From: Isoetes taiwanensis
Lineage: Eukaryota > Streptophyta > Lycopodiopsida > Isoetales > Isoetaceae
DNA: 64,000 bases
Direction of reading: 5' to 3'
NCBI GenBank assembly: GCA_021234155.1
Contig: JAJEKV010000002.1
Coordinates: 32,663,645-32,727,644, forward strand
Part shown: positions 21,315 to 33,084 of the stretch, in pieces
Layout: each line of letters opens with the position of its first letter
Numbering within the stretch: position 1 is the first letter of the stretch
Notes under the pieces: generated by a model
What the model was told of the DNA's origin: nothing
Database searches by the model: none
What the model saw: only the letters and a program-made list of their open reading frames with translations
Program-made: the position numbers and the translations under genes

Positions 21315-23380
21315 TGAAAGACTCTCCTAGATTCTTAAGATTCTACAGAGATTCCCCTAGATTTTCAAAGACTATCCCAAGATTTCTCTACATTTCTCAA
21401 GATTCCATGTATATTCTCTTAGATTCCCTTAGATTATATGAAAATTCCTCAAGATTCTCTAGGATTCCATTAAGGTTCCCCTAGATTGTAAAAGATTATC
21501 TCAAGATTCCTCTAGATTCTCTAAGATTCTATGTAGATTCTTCTACATTCCCTTAGATTCTATAAAGGTTCCCTTTCTAAGATTTCTCGAGATTCTCAAA
21601 GATCTTAAGAAGATTTTCTTAGATTTCTCTAGACTCTCAAAGATTCTCTCGAGATTTCCCAAAATTTTATGTATACCTTCTCTTAAATTCTCTAAGATCC
21701 CAAGATCCATCAAGATTCCATCAAGATTCCTCTAGATTGTCAAAGATTTTATGAAGATTCCCTTGGATTCCTCTAGATCGCAAAGATTCTCTTGTGATTT
21801 TTATAGATTCCAATATTGTCTTGAGATTCCTTTAGATTCTCAAAGATTCCAGGAAGATTCCCCTTGATTCAATTAAAGTACCATAGATTCCATTAAGATT
21901 CCAAGATTCACCAGGCAAAACACATACAGTGTGAAAGATTCTCTTAGATTCTTAAAATTCTACAGAGATTCCCCTAGATTTTCAAAGATTATCCCAAGAT
22001 TCTTCTACGTTTCTCGAGATTTTATGTATATTCTCCTAGATTCCCTTAGATCATATGAAAGTCCTCAAGATTCTCTAGGATTCTATCGCGATTCCCCTAG
22101 ATCATAAAAGATTCCTCTAAATTCCCCAGGATTTCATGTAGAGTCTCCTAAATTTCCTTAGATTCTATGATGATTCCCTTAGATTCTTCAAGATTTCTCT
22201 AGCTTCTCTCAAGATTCCCATAAATCCCCCAAGAATCTATGTAGATTCTCGTAGGTTCTCTAAGATCATATGAAGATTCCCTTAGGCTCTCCAAGATTCC
22301 ATCAAGATTCCCCTAGATTCCCAAAGTTTCTATCAGGGCTCCCCTAGATTCCCAAAGATTCTCTCAAGATTCACATGATTCCCCAAGATTCTACATAGAT
22401 TCTCCTAGATTCTCTAAGATCCTATCAAGATTTCACTAGATTCTCAAGTACTCTATGAAGATTCCCTAGATTCCCATATATCCTCTTGAGATTCTCATAG
22501 TCCCTAAGGTTCTCTTGAGATTCCCCCAAAATTTTCAAAGACTATCCGAAGATTCCTATAGATTCCTCAAGAATCTATGTAGATTCTCTTAACTTCCCTT
22601 ACATCTTATGTGGACACCCCTAGATTCTCAAAGATTCTCTCACGAATCCTATAGATCCCCCAAGATTTATGTAGATTTTCCTAGTTTCTCTAAGATCATA
22701 TGAAGATTCCCCTAGATTCTCAAAGATCCTTTTGAGATTCCACTAGATTCCCTAAGGTTATATTGAGATACCTCTAGATTCCTCAAGATCCCATGAAGAT
22801 CCCTCTAGATTCTTTTAAATTACCATAGATTTTGTAAAATTCTAAGAAGATTCCTTTAGATTCTCTAAGCTTCCCTAGATTTTCAAAAATTTTATGAAGA
22901 TTCCCTTAGATTCCTCTAGATTCTTCCAAGATTCCCATAGATTCCCCAAGATTCTATATAGATTCTCTTAGATTCTTTAATACTATGAAGATTCCCCTAG
23001 ATTCTCTAAGATTCCATCAAGATTCCTCTAGATTCTCAAAGATTTATGAAGATTCCACTGGATTCCTCTAGGTTCGCAAAGATTCTCTTGTGATTCCTAT
23101 AGATTCCTAAAGATTCTGATGAGATTCCTCTAGATTCTCAAAGATCCCAGGAAGATTCTCCTAGATTCTCTTAGTGTACCATAGATTTCGTTAAGATTTA
23201 TGAAGATTCCATTGGATTCCACTAGATTCGCAAAGATTCTCTTGTGATTCCTATAGATTCTTTAAGATTCTATTGAGATTCCTCTAGATTCTCAAAGATC
23301 CTAGGAAGATTCCCCTAGATTCTCTTAACATACCATAGATTCCATTAAGATTCTAAGATAAGAAGATTCTTAAGATCCGA
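21315..23380. repeat. 2-kb degenerate array with GATTC about every 10-11 bp
   Basis: The whole block is built from variations on AGATTCCCCTAGATTC, TCAAAGATTC and TATGAAGATTC. Successive GATTC pentamers are usually 9-11 bp apart, with A/T-rich and CTAG-containing spacers. Longer repeated phrases give an approximate 30-bp unit, but no copy is perfect and no large higher-order unit is obvious by eye. There is no coding capacity, and no transposon ends were found at its edges. The array begins just after the AT microsatellite and ends near 23380. Confidence 0.9.
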
Positions 23381-25480
23381 TCAAGTGGCTCTAACTATGA
23401 TGGAATGGTGCCAAAACACCACTATTGTAAAGCTCTCAATGAGAGGAATCCAAGGGCGTGGGCCCCACTTCAATCCGACCTCTCTAGTGCAGGTTACGGG
23501 CCTTTGAATGCGATTAAGAAAAAGAAAGCTTCCTAAAAAGTCCATCCAATAAATGTTTTGCCACCTCACTACATTTTTATTAATGAGGATGCCACCTCAC
23601 CTCATCTAAAAGAAATAATGTAATTTAATATAAAAAATTAAAGGCTAGGATTTATCCTAATCTTTTGATCTAACGGCTAAGATCTGCTACACCAAATCAC
23701 CTTTAAGGAACCTTCCTTACAAACATCAAAGGCTATGATTTTGCCTTCCCCTTTGAACCGACGGTTCACAGATGGGGTGCATGCCCCCATGCATGCCCAT
23801 GCTAGTACACACATCTAAATGTGCGGCCGAGATTTAACCACTAAAATTCGACGGCCCAGATGGAAAGGTGCAACCGATGTGTCCCACACATCAAAGTGTG
23901 TTTATATATATAATGATATGCAGAAAGAAGGGACTATACTCATGATGACCGAATTTGAGCTCTTAAGACTTGTTTTCTTGAACATCTTTGTTAAGCTTTG
24001 AGAAATTGGAGGATCTAATTGGTTTTGTAAGGATTCTTAGCATTTTTTGTCAGATTAAGGAGCATTCTTCAAGATCTTAAATAATCTCTACAATACGGAG
24101 TGAATTTGTAGATAAATAGGCAAACTGACTCCTCGACAGGCAGACAGGCAGAAGAGACAATTTTAACGTCCACAGAGACTGCCAAGGGCCATGGGATGAC
24201 TTGAAGAACGTGTGCATTAAGCCCACAACCAAACTAGGGGACAGGATCACACTATAAATACATATATAAAACAAAACAAAACAAAACAAACGAAGAAAAG
24301 ACTAGCTACACATAATCAAAGATCAAAAGGTTTATAATCACGAATTATAACCATGACTCCTCGATAAATGGCCTCCCAAAAAAAAGGAAAAGAAAAAAGA
24401 AAAAAAAAACCTCCTCGCCTTTGTTTTTTGTTGTTCTGCTTTCCTCACCCTGCTTATCATCCTCCTCTTCCCTCAATCAAACACGGTTATTGACTTCCTT
24501 GAAGGATTTCGAAATCCATAGGGCTAGTTAGGGGTTCTTACTGCAAGTTTAGAGGATCTGCACAAATCAAGGTTTCCGATTCTATTTCTTGAAGTCTTCT
24601 TTAGCGCAGTTTTCTTAAGGGCTTACAGGTTATCCACTAACGTGGTTCCTCTAATGCATCAGATGCATTATCATTTCTTGCAAGCATGGAGGATCTTGGC
24701 CGAATTTTGTGATTTTTTTACAGTCCCAATCCTCTAAATTTATCAAAGAGTGGAATAGGTCTTATATGCATTTTCTCATGAGAATTGGGATTTTTGGGAT
24801 TGAGTCGGTCTGAGAAGTTGCAGAGATTGCCTGTTCCTTTCAATTAGCAAGAACACATTGAAAGGAGATATGTATTTATACAGTGGAGCAAAATCATCTA
24901 TAGCTCTTGAGGAAAAGGCTTCCGGTTTTTGGGTTTCATGCAGTTATTTCCAATCTGATAAATATAACACTTTCTTCCCCCCAAAAAAAAAAAAAAAAAA
25001 AAAAAAGAAAACCTACAACAGGTATCATATACAAGAATCACTGTAAACTAACTATAGTATACTCTGTGGGCTATCAATTAGTATCAAATCTGGCCAACAC
25101 ATGGCCTAATAAAAAAGCTCAACATAAAATCTTTCCAACACTTTAAATTTCACCAAAATCGAATGTCTCAAAGCAAAAGTTACATAAAGACAAATTGTGA
25201 AGGAAATTGTTCCGCCAAAAAACCCATGATTCAAAACTTAAAATCGATATAAATTTGACCAAATCACATGTGAATAGAAAACCCTCTGAAAAAGCTTTCC
25301 AATATTTCTATTTTCACTGCAATCTCTAAAATCGTGAATTATGATGGAAACTGTATAGGAGCATAGGTGCCGTCTCACGAGCGCCTCAGAGAAGATCTAG
25401 AAAGATGAGATATATCTCACATGCTACTATTATGTTTTGAATGTATTTGTCAAAGTTAGTCTATTCCATTCTATACATGT
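23381..25480. other. Anonymous sequence with one poly-A tract
   Basis: No recognised gene. A run of about 24 A at 24983-25006 could be a retroposed tail, but no retroposon body is recognised upstream of it. Short open frames have no known motif. Confidence 0.5.
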
Positions 25481-25482
25481 TA

Positions 25483-25526
25483 AGGCGCCGCCCTGTGCGA
25501 CTAAAGGTGCCGCCCTGTGCGCCTAG
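25483..25526 (+). repeat. Two copies of a 24-bp GC-rich unit
   Basis: GGCGCCGCCCTGTGCG and GGTGCCGCCCTGTGCG occur in tandem, each followed by a CTA-containing spacer. A small local duplication of unknown meaning. Confidence 0.7.
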
Positions 25527-26220
25527 ACCCTGAAGGCCTCGAGGCCATGCTCATGTAGCCCCCTGCCAAGAGTAAACAACAAGATACAAGGACGTGGACT
25601 CAGCATCTCGGATCGGATCAGTTCTACAGCGACGCCCCGAGGTTGCCACCTGCCATATCGATCATAGCTATCAGGTTTCAGATTACTTTGATTTATTTGC
25701 TCCATAGGCTATTGCCCTAGCTTTGATTTTCGTCTGACTAGCATAGAGCTTTGAGTTTTCGCAACCCAGTTCGATGGCCCAGATTCTGCAACCAGCTTAA
25801 ACCTTGTTTGTTTGTTTGAGAATTCACAACACACACGCAAGCCAAAGTTCCAGTGCTCTCATATCTCATGGCTAAACGTGGTCAACGCCGCCATAACTTC
25901 ACTGGTGCGGAGCTTCTGCGTATCACATGGCTTGAACGTTTTTCGCTTCCAGAATTTGATCTCATCAATCAGCACGCCTCACTTCAAACACGGATCCTTC
26001 TGCTCTTGCCCTCATCAGACCAGCATCTTCTTCTGGATACCTTGCAGAAAGCATCGCTTGCAGGCCCAACCATTTCCTTGGATTGTAAGCTTTTGTTCCA
26101 GATACTGAATCTGCTTTATTCCGCCATCTTAGACGTAGGTACCTCGCAATCATCTCCCTCCTCTTGCCCAAAATTCTACACTGATGACGGGGTGCAGCAG
26201 AGGCCTATGGGACTGCCGAT

Positions 26221-26892
26221 ATGGAGATGACAGATAAAGATCATGATGGCACACAGGAGCAGGAGCAGGATAAGGATCATGGGAACAAGCAGGCGGCAGA
26301 ATTCGCTCAGACAGCAGTAGACAGAAGCTTGAATTTGCGCATTGTTGGGATGCCAAAGGCAAATCCGGCTTTGGATGCCGAGCAGGCAGCTAGCTTCTTC
26401 ACAGATATTATGTATATTCAGAGGCCCGCCATTGTTACAGCGCACAAGGTTGGGGCTCAGAGACTAGATCGCCCCTGCCATATCGTCGTGCAGTTCAATA
26501 GCCCACAGGACAGGATGTATGTCCTTCAGCATGGAAGTCATCTAAAAGACACCCAGTTCTTAGTTCAGGAGGATCTGTCTCCGCTCCAGCTAACGAGACG
26601 GCGCCAGGAGTTGTGTAAGGTATGAGAGGCTAGGCTACAGCGAAAGTGGGCAGTGTACCGGAGGCACAGCTATTATCTGAGATCAGTGGCCTCAGAACCC
26701 ATGGTTTGGTTACTTTTAGCTCATATGCATGTGCTTAAACACCTATTATTATTTCTGCTATGTTTTGTTATGTTCATATTCTTTTTCTTTGTCACTGTGA
26801 TCAGGCTTATGCCCCGTCTTCTGTATTGGGTCCCATAACCCAATTGGATTTTCGCCGACATTAAAATTCCATCTATCTATCTATCTATCTTA
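26221..26892 (+). mobile_element. LINE family A, copy 2: ORF1 joined directly to the 3' end
   Basis: The 134-codon frame 26221-26625 is an ORF1-type protein. It has a short Gln/Asp/Glu-rich start, then L-N-L-R-I-V-G-M-P at about residues 37-45, a basic/hydrophobic stretch, H-I-V-V-Q-F-N-S-P-Q-D-R-M-Y at about 86-99 and a terminal V-Q-E-D-L-S-P-L-Q, the order expected of LINE ORF1 nucleic-acid chaperones. Within 250 bp of its stop comes the conserved LINE A 3' end (GTCCCATA at 26830, then 40 bp) and an (ATCT)n tail at 26870-26892. ORF2 is absent altogether. Either an internal deletion or a non-autonomous ORF1-only derivative explains this. An upstream frame (25853-26230) may be 5' sequence of the same element but is not recognised. 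Confidence 0.7.
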
Positions 26893-27346
26893 TCAAAAAC
26901 CTGCATATTTTTGGCTGACAAAAAACATAATATAGCTCCTCAACAACATTGCGAGTTCTATGAAATGCTAAAATTTAGAAGAATTTATGGTTAGTATACG
27001 ACTTCTAATTCACCATTGAATTTCATACTTCTTAGCTAAGTAAACCTATTATCATATAAGAGCCAGACAAGTTTCTAGTGTAATTAGATTGGATGGATCA
27101 TCTAAGAAAGTGCAATTCTTGACATAAATCATTAAAAACGATAAGAATAAGAATAAGAATAGTTTTTTATCGTCCACTGAGACCAATTGGCCTATGGGAC
27201 CCAAAAGGAGCGCAACAAACTTATTACTGTCCAGATTAAAAAACCCTCGCCCCGAAGGGTTTTCGAGGGGAAAACCGTGGCAGTAAGAAGAATGCTGTCA
27301 AACTGTACAAATATACATCATCATGAAATAAATGTGTATGTACATG

Positions 27347-27784
27347 TCAAGCGCGTGCCCGAGGACATAACTGATCTCGCATGTCCATGACCTCCTGAAG
27401 GTATGATCCTAGCACCCGTACGGAGGCCGTGCTCAATGTCACATGTAGCGGCTGGCCAGGCCTGACCGACTCAGCATAGCGCGTCCGGATTTGATCGTAT
27501 GCTGGGCAACTTTGAAGGGTATGAGATTCATCCTCAATGACTCCCATTTGGCAGCATTGACAGAGCCTGTCCTGACGTGGCTCACCAATCCATCTGCCTG
27601 TCTCAATTCGAAGTTGATGTGCCCCTGTGCGAACGGAGGCAATGAGTATGCGTCTTTTCATGGGCAAGTGGGTGCGCAGGTAGCATTGCGGGCCTCGTTC
27701 CAATGTGGGATTTATGTGGCGCTGGTAGTGTGCTGTCTTGACCTGTTCAAGGGCGCTGCATCCCAAAGCTTGCTGATGAAGCAA
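27347..27784 (-). pseudogene. LINE A ORF2 C-terminal zinc-binding domain
   Basis: This 145-codon minus-strand frame holds the LINE A C-terminus. Its core is C-Q-C-C-Q-M-G followed by E-D-E-S-H-T-L-Q-S-C-P-A-Y, a Cys/His cluster of the kind placed after the reverse transcriptase in many LINEs and thought to bind nucleic acid. The plus-strand copy at 33382-33726 carries the same motif (C-Q-C-C-H-M, then E-D-E-H-H-A-L-Q-E-C-P-A-Y), confirming the frame. No RNase H domain follows; about 150 bp later the element ends. Confidence 0.8.
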
Positions 27785-28281
27785 GCGTCAAGATATTGCC
27801 TCAAGCTATGGCGATCTGCCTCTGTTTACACATGTATGCACCTGTGCTCCTGCACATTCCATCTAGCCATCCATTGAGCTCTCTTTTCCTTCCAGCAGGC
27901 CTTGAGGCGCTGTGGCCCCATTGCCATGATATAAGCTAGTTTAGAGAGACGAGCATCGTCCATATTGATCACCTTCTGAAAATAGATAATGTGGCGATCA
28001 AGGGCCGCCATCTGAAGAGGCAAGAATCCTGTCTCCTACAGTAGAATTTGATATGGGACTGTGGACTTCACCCCTAGTGCTCGTACCAAGAAGGCTTTCT
28101 GCACCTGCTCCAAGTCATTCCAAGTAGCGAGGGATATTACTGGGCCCCATACTTCAACCCCGTATAAAAGGACAGGCTCCACTAAGACCTTGAACAGGTG
28201 GGACTGATGGGTCCAATCATACAACTCCGCTCTATGACTATTGTTTTGCATTGCATATAGTGCCTTCCAGCCCGCCGTAAC

Positions 28282-29337
28282 TCATAGCCATATGGATGTG
28301 TCCCAGTGCATAGTAGAAGGAAACTCCACTCCCAAATATTTGTATGTGGATGCTACTTCCACATTCTGCCCTTGATAACTGAAGGAGGGGATCCTCGGCT
28401 GTCGTGAAGATGATATGAAAACCACCTTAGTCTTGGCCAAGTTGACACGCATATCAGTCATTTGACAAAATGTGTCCAGGGCATCGAGATGTCGTTGCAT
28501 GTCTGCTGGTGTGTGAGCTAGGAGGTCCACATCATCAGCATATATTAACTGCTTGATGATCTGGTAGAGAAGGTGAGCCCCGTCGCCCCCGTTATCAGTA
28601 AGCCAGCTCTCCAGTTGATCAATGTAAAGCCCAAACAATGTTGGGGAGAGAGGGCATCCCTGACGAACCCCGAGACTACTACCAAATGGTTGGCTTGTCG
28701 GCTGCAACCGACCCGAGCATCTTTCATATAGCCTGTACACTGCATTCTGCAAATCTACAGGAACCCCCAGCTGTCGCAATCTTGCCCATAGTTTTTCCCG
28801 AGGCACAGTGTCAAATGCCTTCGCAAAATCCACGAAGCAACAATATAGATCCTGACGGCGGTTCCTGCTGTCTTCAACCAGAGTTCGCAATGTGAAGATG
28901 TGGTCAATGGTTGAGTGTCGGGGTCTGAATCCTGCCTGGGTGAGGGCCCGTATCTCTGCTGCCTCTGCCCAGCCCGTCAACTGCTGCTCGAGAATCCCAG
29001 CAAGCAATTTTGCAAACACCGAACTGACCATGATTGTTCGGTAATTGGCTGGGCAGTGCGGGTCACCTGCCTTATAGATGGGAACAACTCTGCTATTGGT
29101 CCACTGCAGCGGGAAGCCTTCCTGTAATGCCTTGTTGAACAAGGCGGTCAGCACTGGTATTATGGATGGCCCTGCCCACTTAAGCAATTCTGCCTGCATA
29201 CCATCCAGGTCCAGGGCTTTCCCATTGGCAAGACGCTGTAAGCCTTGTTCCACGTCTGAATCTGTGATTTCCAGCACTGGGCCTTCTTGCAGGGGTAATG
29301 TTGTATGTGCACCCTGAGGGTCGTATAGCTGTTGCAA
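28282..29337 (-). CDS. LINE A reverse transcriptase domain, open over 351 codons
   Basis: This is an RNA-dependent DNA polymerase of a non-LTR retrotransposon that would copy element RNA at the nicked target. Motifs in order: V-V-P-I-Y-K-A-G-D at about 84-92, P-A-N-Y-R at 96-100, Q-A-G-F-R-P-R-H-S-T at about 134-143, F-V-D-F-A-K-A-F-D at 168-176 with catalytic Asp170, G-V-R-Q-G-C-P-L-S-P at 223-232, the catalytic box Y-A-D-D at 266-269, and a Y-L-G-V box near 336-339. All catalytic aspartates are kept, so this segment is far less decayed than other LINE pieces here. The wording resembles non-L1 clades more than plant L1, but the clade needs a tree. The frame breaks at 28282, and the thumb continues in another frame (28036-28251, with V-E-P-V-L-L-Y-G-V-E-V-W-G). 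Confidence 0.9.
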   Translation of the reverse strand: MQQLYDPQGAHTTLPLQEGPVLEITDSDVEQGLQRLANGKALDLDGMQAELLKWAGPSIIPVLTALFNKALQEGFPLQWTNSRVVPIYKAGDPHCPANYRTIMVSSVFAKLLAGILEQQLTGWAEAAEIRALTQAGFRPRHSTIDHIFTLRTLVEDSRNRRQDLYCCFVDFAKAFDTVPREKLWARLRQLGVPVDLQNAVYRLYERCSGRLQPTSQPFGSSLGVRQGCPLSPTLFGLYIDQLESWLTDNGGDGAHLLYQIIKQLIYADDVDLLAHTPADMQRHLDALDTFCQMTDMRVNLAKTKVVFISSSRQPRIPSFSYQGQNVEVASTYKYLGVEFPSTMHWDTSIWL

Positions 29338-30069
29338 GTATTGCCTCTACTGATCGGGAGTGATGTTCCCTGTGGGCTGTACTGGCTTTCTAAGAACCCT
29401 TCGCCAGAAACGATACTAAATCTAATTGTTAATAGATCTTTATCTTGGTTCTCCATAATTAATAGTTGCATTTCTCAAAATGGATTTTGTGGAATTTATT
29501 TGAACGTGCAATCCACCACAACAGCATATCTGGGACAGACTCAATAAAGCTTATTGAGTGCCAAAACATAGGTGTTTGATTCATGATGCATGGAAACATG
29601 GTCAGTGCATAGTAGACTTTGAATGATTTATTTTCTTAACTTGTCCGTAAGAGAATATGTGTGTTTGTCAATATCAATCTAAAACAGTGTTGGCATTATC
29701 CTAGCTAGTCTACAACACATTGAATCAACTGTTGATCCAATGGTTTTGCATTCACGTAAAATAACTAACAAATAATTAATCAAAAACTACAAAATTATTA
29801 TTACCTGCTAGATAATCCATCAACAATGTATATACCACCTCAAAAAAAAAAAACTATGTAAAGAATTTCTTCTGCCGTTCTCGTCGGACTTGGGATGATA
29901 TGTAATTGTAATTGGTCTATCATCTCAAGTATTTGTCGTAGAAAACCATATTGTTTGTGACATAAAAAATGACAAAGAAACGGCCTCTAAACCTTTATAT
30001 TACATTTCCAAGCCTTTTTATTTTCTATAGCCTCTTGTGTGCCTTTTTGCTAGCCAATCCTCACCATTT

Positions 30070-30070
30070 C

Positions 30071-30102
<32 letters not shown>
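30070..30102 (-). repeat. Poly-T run (possible minus-strand poly-A tail)
   Basis: About 32 consecutive T. If this is a retroposed tail, the element would lie to its right (30103 onward), but I recognise nothing there before the LINE B copy at 30605. The frame 30209-30484 has no known motif. Confidence 0.5.
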
Positions 30103-30105
<3 letters not shown>

Positions 30106-30604
30106 CGTTGTTTTAATATAAGTGATCATGGACTTTTACTAAATCATTAGATTTTAATGTATGAAGATGTAGGGCTCGGAGAATTAGTCTTTTCATTGTT
30201 ATATAAAAATGTCGCCTCGCCAACGCAGACCTAAAATATCGCATCATTCAACTTCTACCTTTTGCTCCACCATCGACATGTCAGCCTTGCTTCATGCTCT
30301 AAGAATAGAGGGAAACATTCATTTTACTATTATAGATTGTTGTGTTTTTACAAGCAGAATGGTTGTCAGACGTACGTATAACTTGTCTCCATATTCATGC
30401 CTTGTATTTTTGAAATCCATGAAAATCATTGAATTTGGTTGTGGTCTTCCCACAAACCTACTTATAGCAAGTACTGGGTCTTGAGAACACGGAGTCCTAT
30501 GTTTCAAACTCTCCATGTTGGCTCCAAATTCGTACCTTCTCTTTTTTGAAGATCATTTGAATTTTCGTATGGCCTTCATGCAAACTTATCTCTGACAACC
30601 TAAT

Positions 30605-31955
30605 GCATTTTGGCAATTACTGTGTTTCTAAAAAAATATCAAAATTTAATGATGAAAACGGCCATTAGCTCTAATGAAAGAGCCCACTATCATAAGATTT
30701 ACCATGCATGCCTTCCCCAGAAAAGCAGAAAGCATGCCTCTCTCCAGGGCTTATCTTCCAAGAATTTCAAGAAAATTCTCCAGTCTAGCTGGAAATCCTA
30801 TGCTTGCCCTAAGATAAAAGTGTTCTCTTGGCTCATCCTGCACAGTGCTATCCTGAGTAACACTAACATGATCAAGAGAAACTTTAAGACTGTCCATAGT
30901 GCCCTCTGCCAGCTCTGTAACAATCATGATGAATCTGTGCTACACATTTTCACTTGCCAAAGGATCCAGGACTTTTGGAGATGGTTGACTCGGTCGGGCC
31001 TGAAAATCCCTGATTTCGATTCCATAACCAGTATTTCTCAATTCTTTCAGCTCCAGAATTCCAGTGTCAATTGTACAGTCCTACAACTAGCCCTCTGGAT
31101 TGTTTGGAAACATAGGAATAATGTGGCTCTGGCAAACAGGAAGTGTGACCTTAATTGGATGAAGCTCAATTTCCAATTTGAACTTATTAGATGTGCTATG
31201 GCTCATAAAGCCCTTAAATTGGAGAAGTTTGATACGGATTGGTTGAATTGGGGCTCCTTCAAGTCTACTTTCTTTACTATTCATTCTGACTCTCTGATTG
31301 ACTTGAATGCCTTTGTGGATTGCAGCCTTTTTGAACAGTGTGGTTCAGGTATTCAGGGGATCAATCCTACCGGATGATGTTCCTACCCACCATTCAGGGA
31401 CGCCTCGTCAATTTTGTCGAGCTACGTTTTCGCTTAAATTCTTGCTGAAGGAAGCATACAATGCACACATTCTCCACAAGTTCATTGGAGCCAACAACCG
31501 GCTTCTTACTGAAAGGCAGTTCTCTTGCTTGCGGTCTATGTATTACTACCATAAAGGCAGATGTGAGGCTGCAGCTGGTGTGTTATTGGATATTATCCAG
31601 GTACCCATTGAAGAGTTCCGCTGCGCCGACCCCCCCGGGCCGAGATTAATTGGATGGCCCCCCCTTGCTTTTCAATGCCCCTTAATGCTACACACTCTTT
31701 CCCTGATCTTCCTACTATCCCGGATTCTCTACTGAACTTATCCCCTACCCCAGGTTCTGCTGCTCCCCTCCCAGTTTCCCAAAACTCTGTCTCCCCCATC
31801 CCTGGCATATGGCTGTGAAGATGATCCTGTTTTGACAGACTTTTCTCGTTGCCAATGGACAATTGGTTATTTTGTTTATATTTAATTTTCTCTGATATGG
31901 GCTTTGAGCCTTATTTTGTATGTACTTAAGTTATGATTAATATAATCCTTCCTTT

Positions 31956-31986
<31 letters not shown>

Positions 31987-31988
31987 AA
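30605..31988 (+). mobile_element. LINE family B, 5'-truncated copy with poly-A tail
   Basis: The frame 30610-31377 (255 codons) is the C-terminal zinc-binding domain of a plant L1-type LINE (zf-RVT). It has K-S-Y-A-C-P-K-I-K-V-F-S-W, then C-Q-L-C-N followed by E-S-V-L-H-I-F-T-C, and W-R-W-L with a later A-L-W-I-V-W-K-H-R-N-N. About 600 bp of 3' sequence follow, ending in a run of about 31 A at 31959-31989. The 5' part (RT, endonuclease, ORF1) is missing, the usual result of incomplete target-primed reverse transcription. The domain is unbroken, so this copy is younger than the LINE B pieces at 5-8.5 kb. No target duplication was identified. Confidence 0.8.
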
Positions 31989-31989
31989 C

Positions 31990-33080
31990 TGTCAAGTCCA
32001 TTTGCCCACTATTATTACACCTGAACTATCCATTGCAAAAAACTACCCAAGTTAAAGCTATCAAGTCCAAATGCATATTCTATTTAATGTCTAACATATT
32101 GGTTTGTTAATCCAACATTTTAATAAAGAGATCTCTAGTTTGAATATTCCTTTAACTAATAACTTGTCTATCTATACAGTTTCCTCAACAAAAAGTTGAA
32201 TCTAAGCATATGTACCATTTTGCTAGTTTTCTATTTAGCACGCTAGCCCAACCAAGCCTACAACCTATCTTGCAATTCCATGTTATCCATGTAGATCTTA
32301 GCTCCGCTAAATCTGACGTGGCCTTCTTAAAAATCGTTGGATTATTATTGTTTTAAATCCACGGTTATGAAAATTAAAAAATGGGGCAGAAAATGGGATG
32401 TGAGATAGCCAAGGGTGTGGGGGGCAATTGTGCCTTCTGCCCTTCTCCTCCATCTATTGTCTCAAACGCTATATTTTTGTCACCATATCTGTCCTCGGCA
32501 TGCTCTACATTATGATTCTTTGGTTCTTCTTACCTCTGGCTCATCCTTTTCCTTGTTATCTTTTCAAGGTAGCTATCAAAGATAAAATCTATTGAGGTAC
32601 AAAATAGTAGCCCCATCGGTCATATTTCTGATGGTTTTCTGCATTTTTTATCCTCATTGCCTTGGACTCTATGTTTTGAACATGGATAGTGTACTCTGCA
32701 GGTGACTGCCTGCAATCCTTGTTCAGCATGTAGGTCTTCAGTCCATATCCTAGCGAGATGCGAAGATTATACAAGTTGAAAATGTTGCATCAACTTTTAT
32801 TCCATTCATTTGACTATCTTTATCCCTAACTTATCCCTCGCCTATCTGTTCAATGCATTTTCCTTTATCTTGCTTAATTTTGGGACGAAGAGTTGGGGAC
32901 CTGCACCATTTCGGTTTGTCTTAGCTTTATAGCCAAGCCATCTTCTGCAGTCCAAAGTATAGGGAAACTGGATCCCTTTGGAATTGAAGGTATTTGGACT
33001 CAAAAATAATTTGCAAATCTTGACGATCTGATTTGGTTGATTGAAGCAACGGGTTTTTTGTGAAATTAGGTATAAATTTT
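31990..33080. other. Anonymous sequence
   Basis: No recognised gene, RNA or repeat end; short frames on both strands have no familiar motif. Confidence 0.5.
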
Positions 33081-33084
33081 GCTA

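Larger units (their letters stand above)
27139..29471 (-). mobile_element. LINE family A, copy 3: 3' half with reverse transcriptase
   Basis: This minus-strand element runs from the endonuclease-RT linker (about 29471) through RT, thumb and a C-terminal zinc-binding domain to its 3' end. The final 40 bp (GTCCCATA on the minus strand, ending 27200) are shared with the copies at 26830, 33850 and 10610. The tail is (TTATTC)n at 27139-27162. The 5' half (ORF1, endonuclease) is missing. The best preserved part is annotated separately. Three or four frame breaks make the copy inactive. Confidence 0.85.

Noticed and set aside
21059-21317. Tyr-Ile-rich open frames
   Set aside because: Direct translation of the AT microsatellite.
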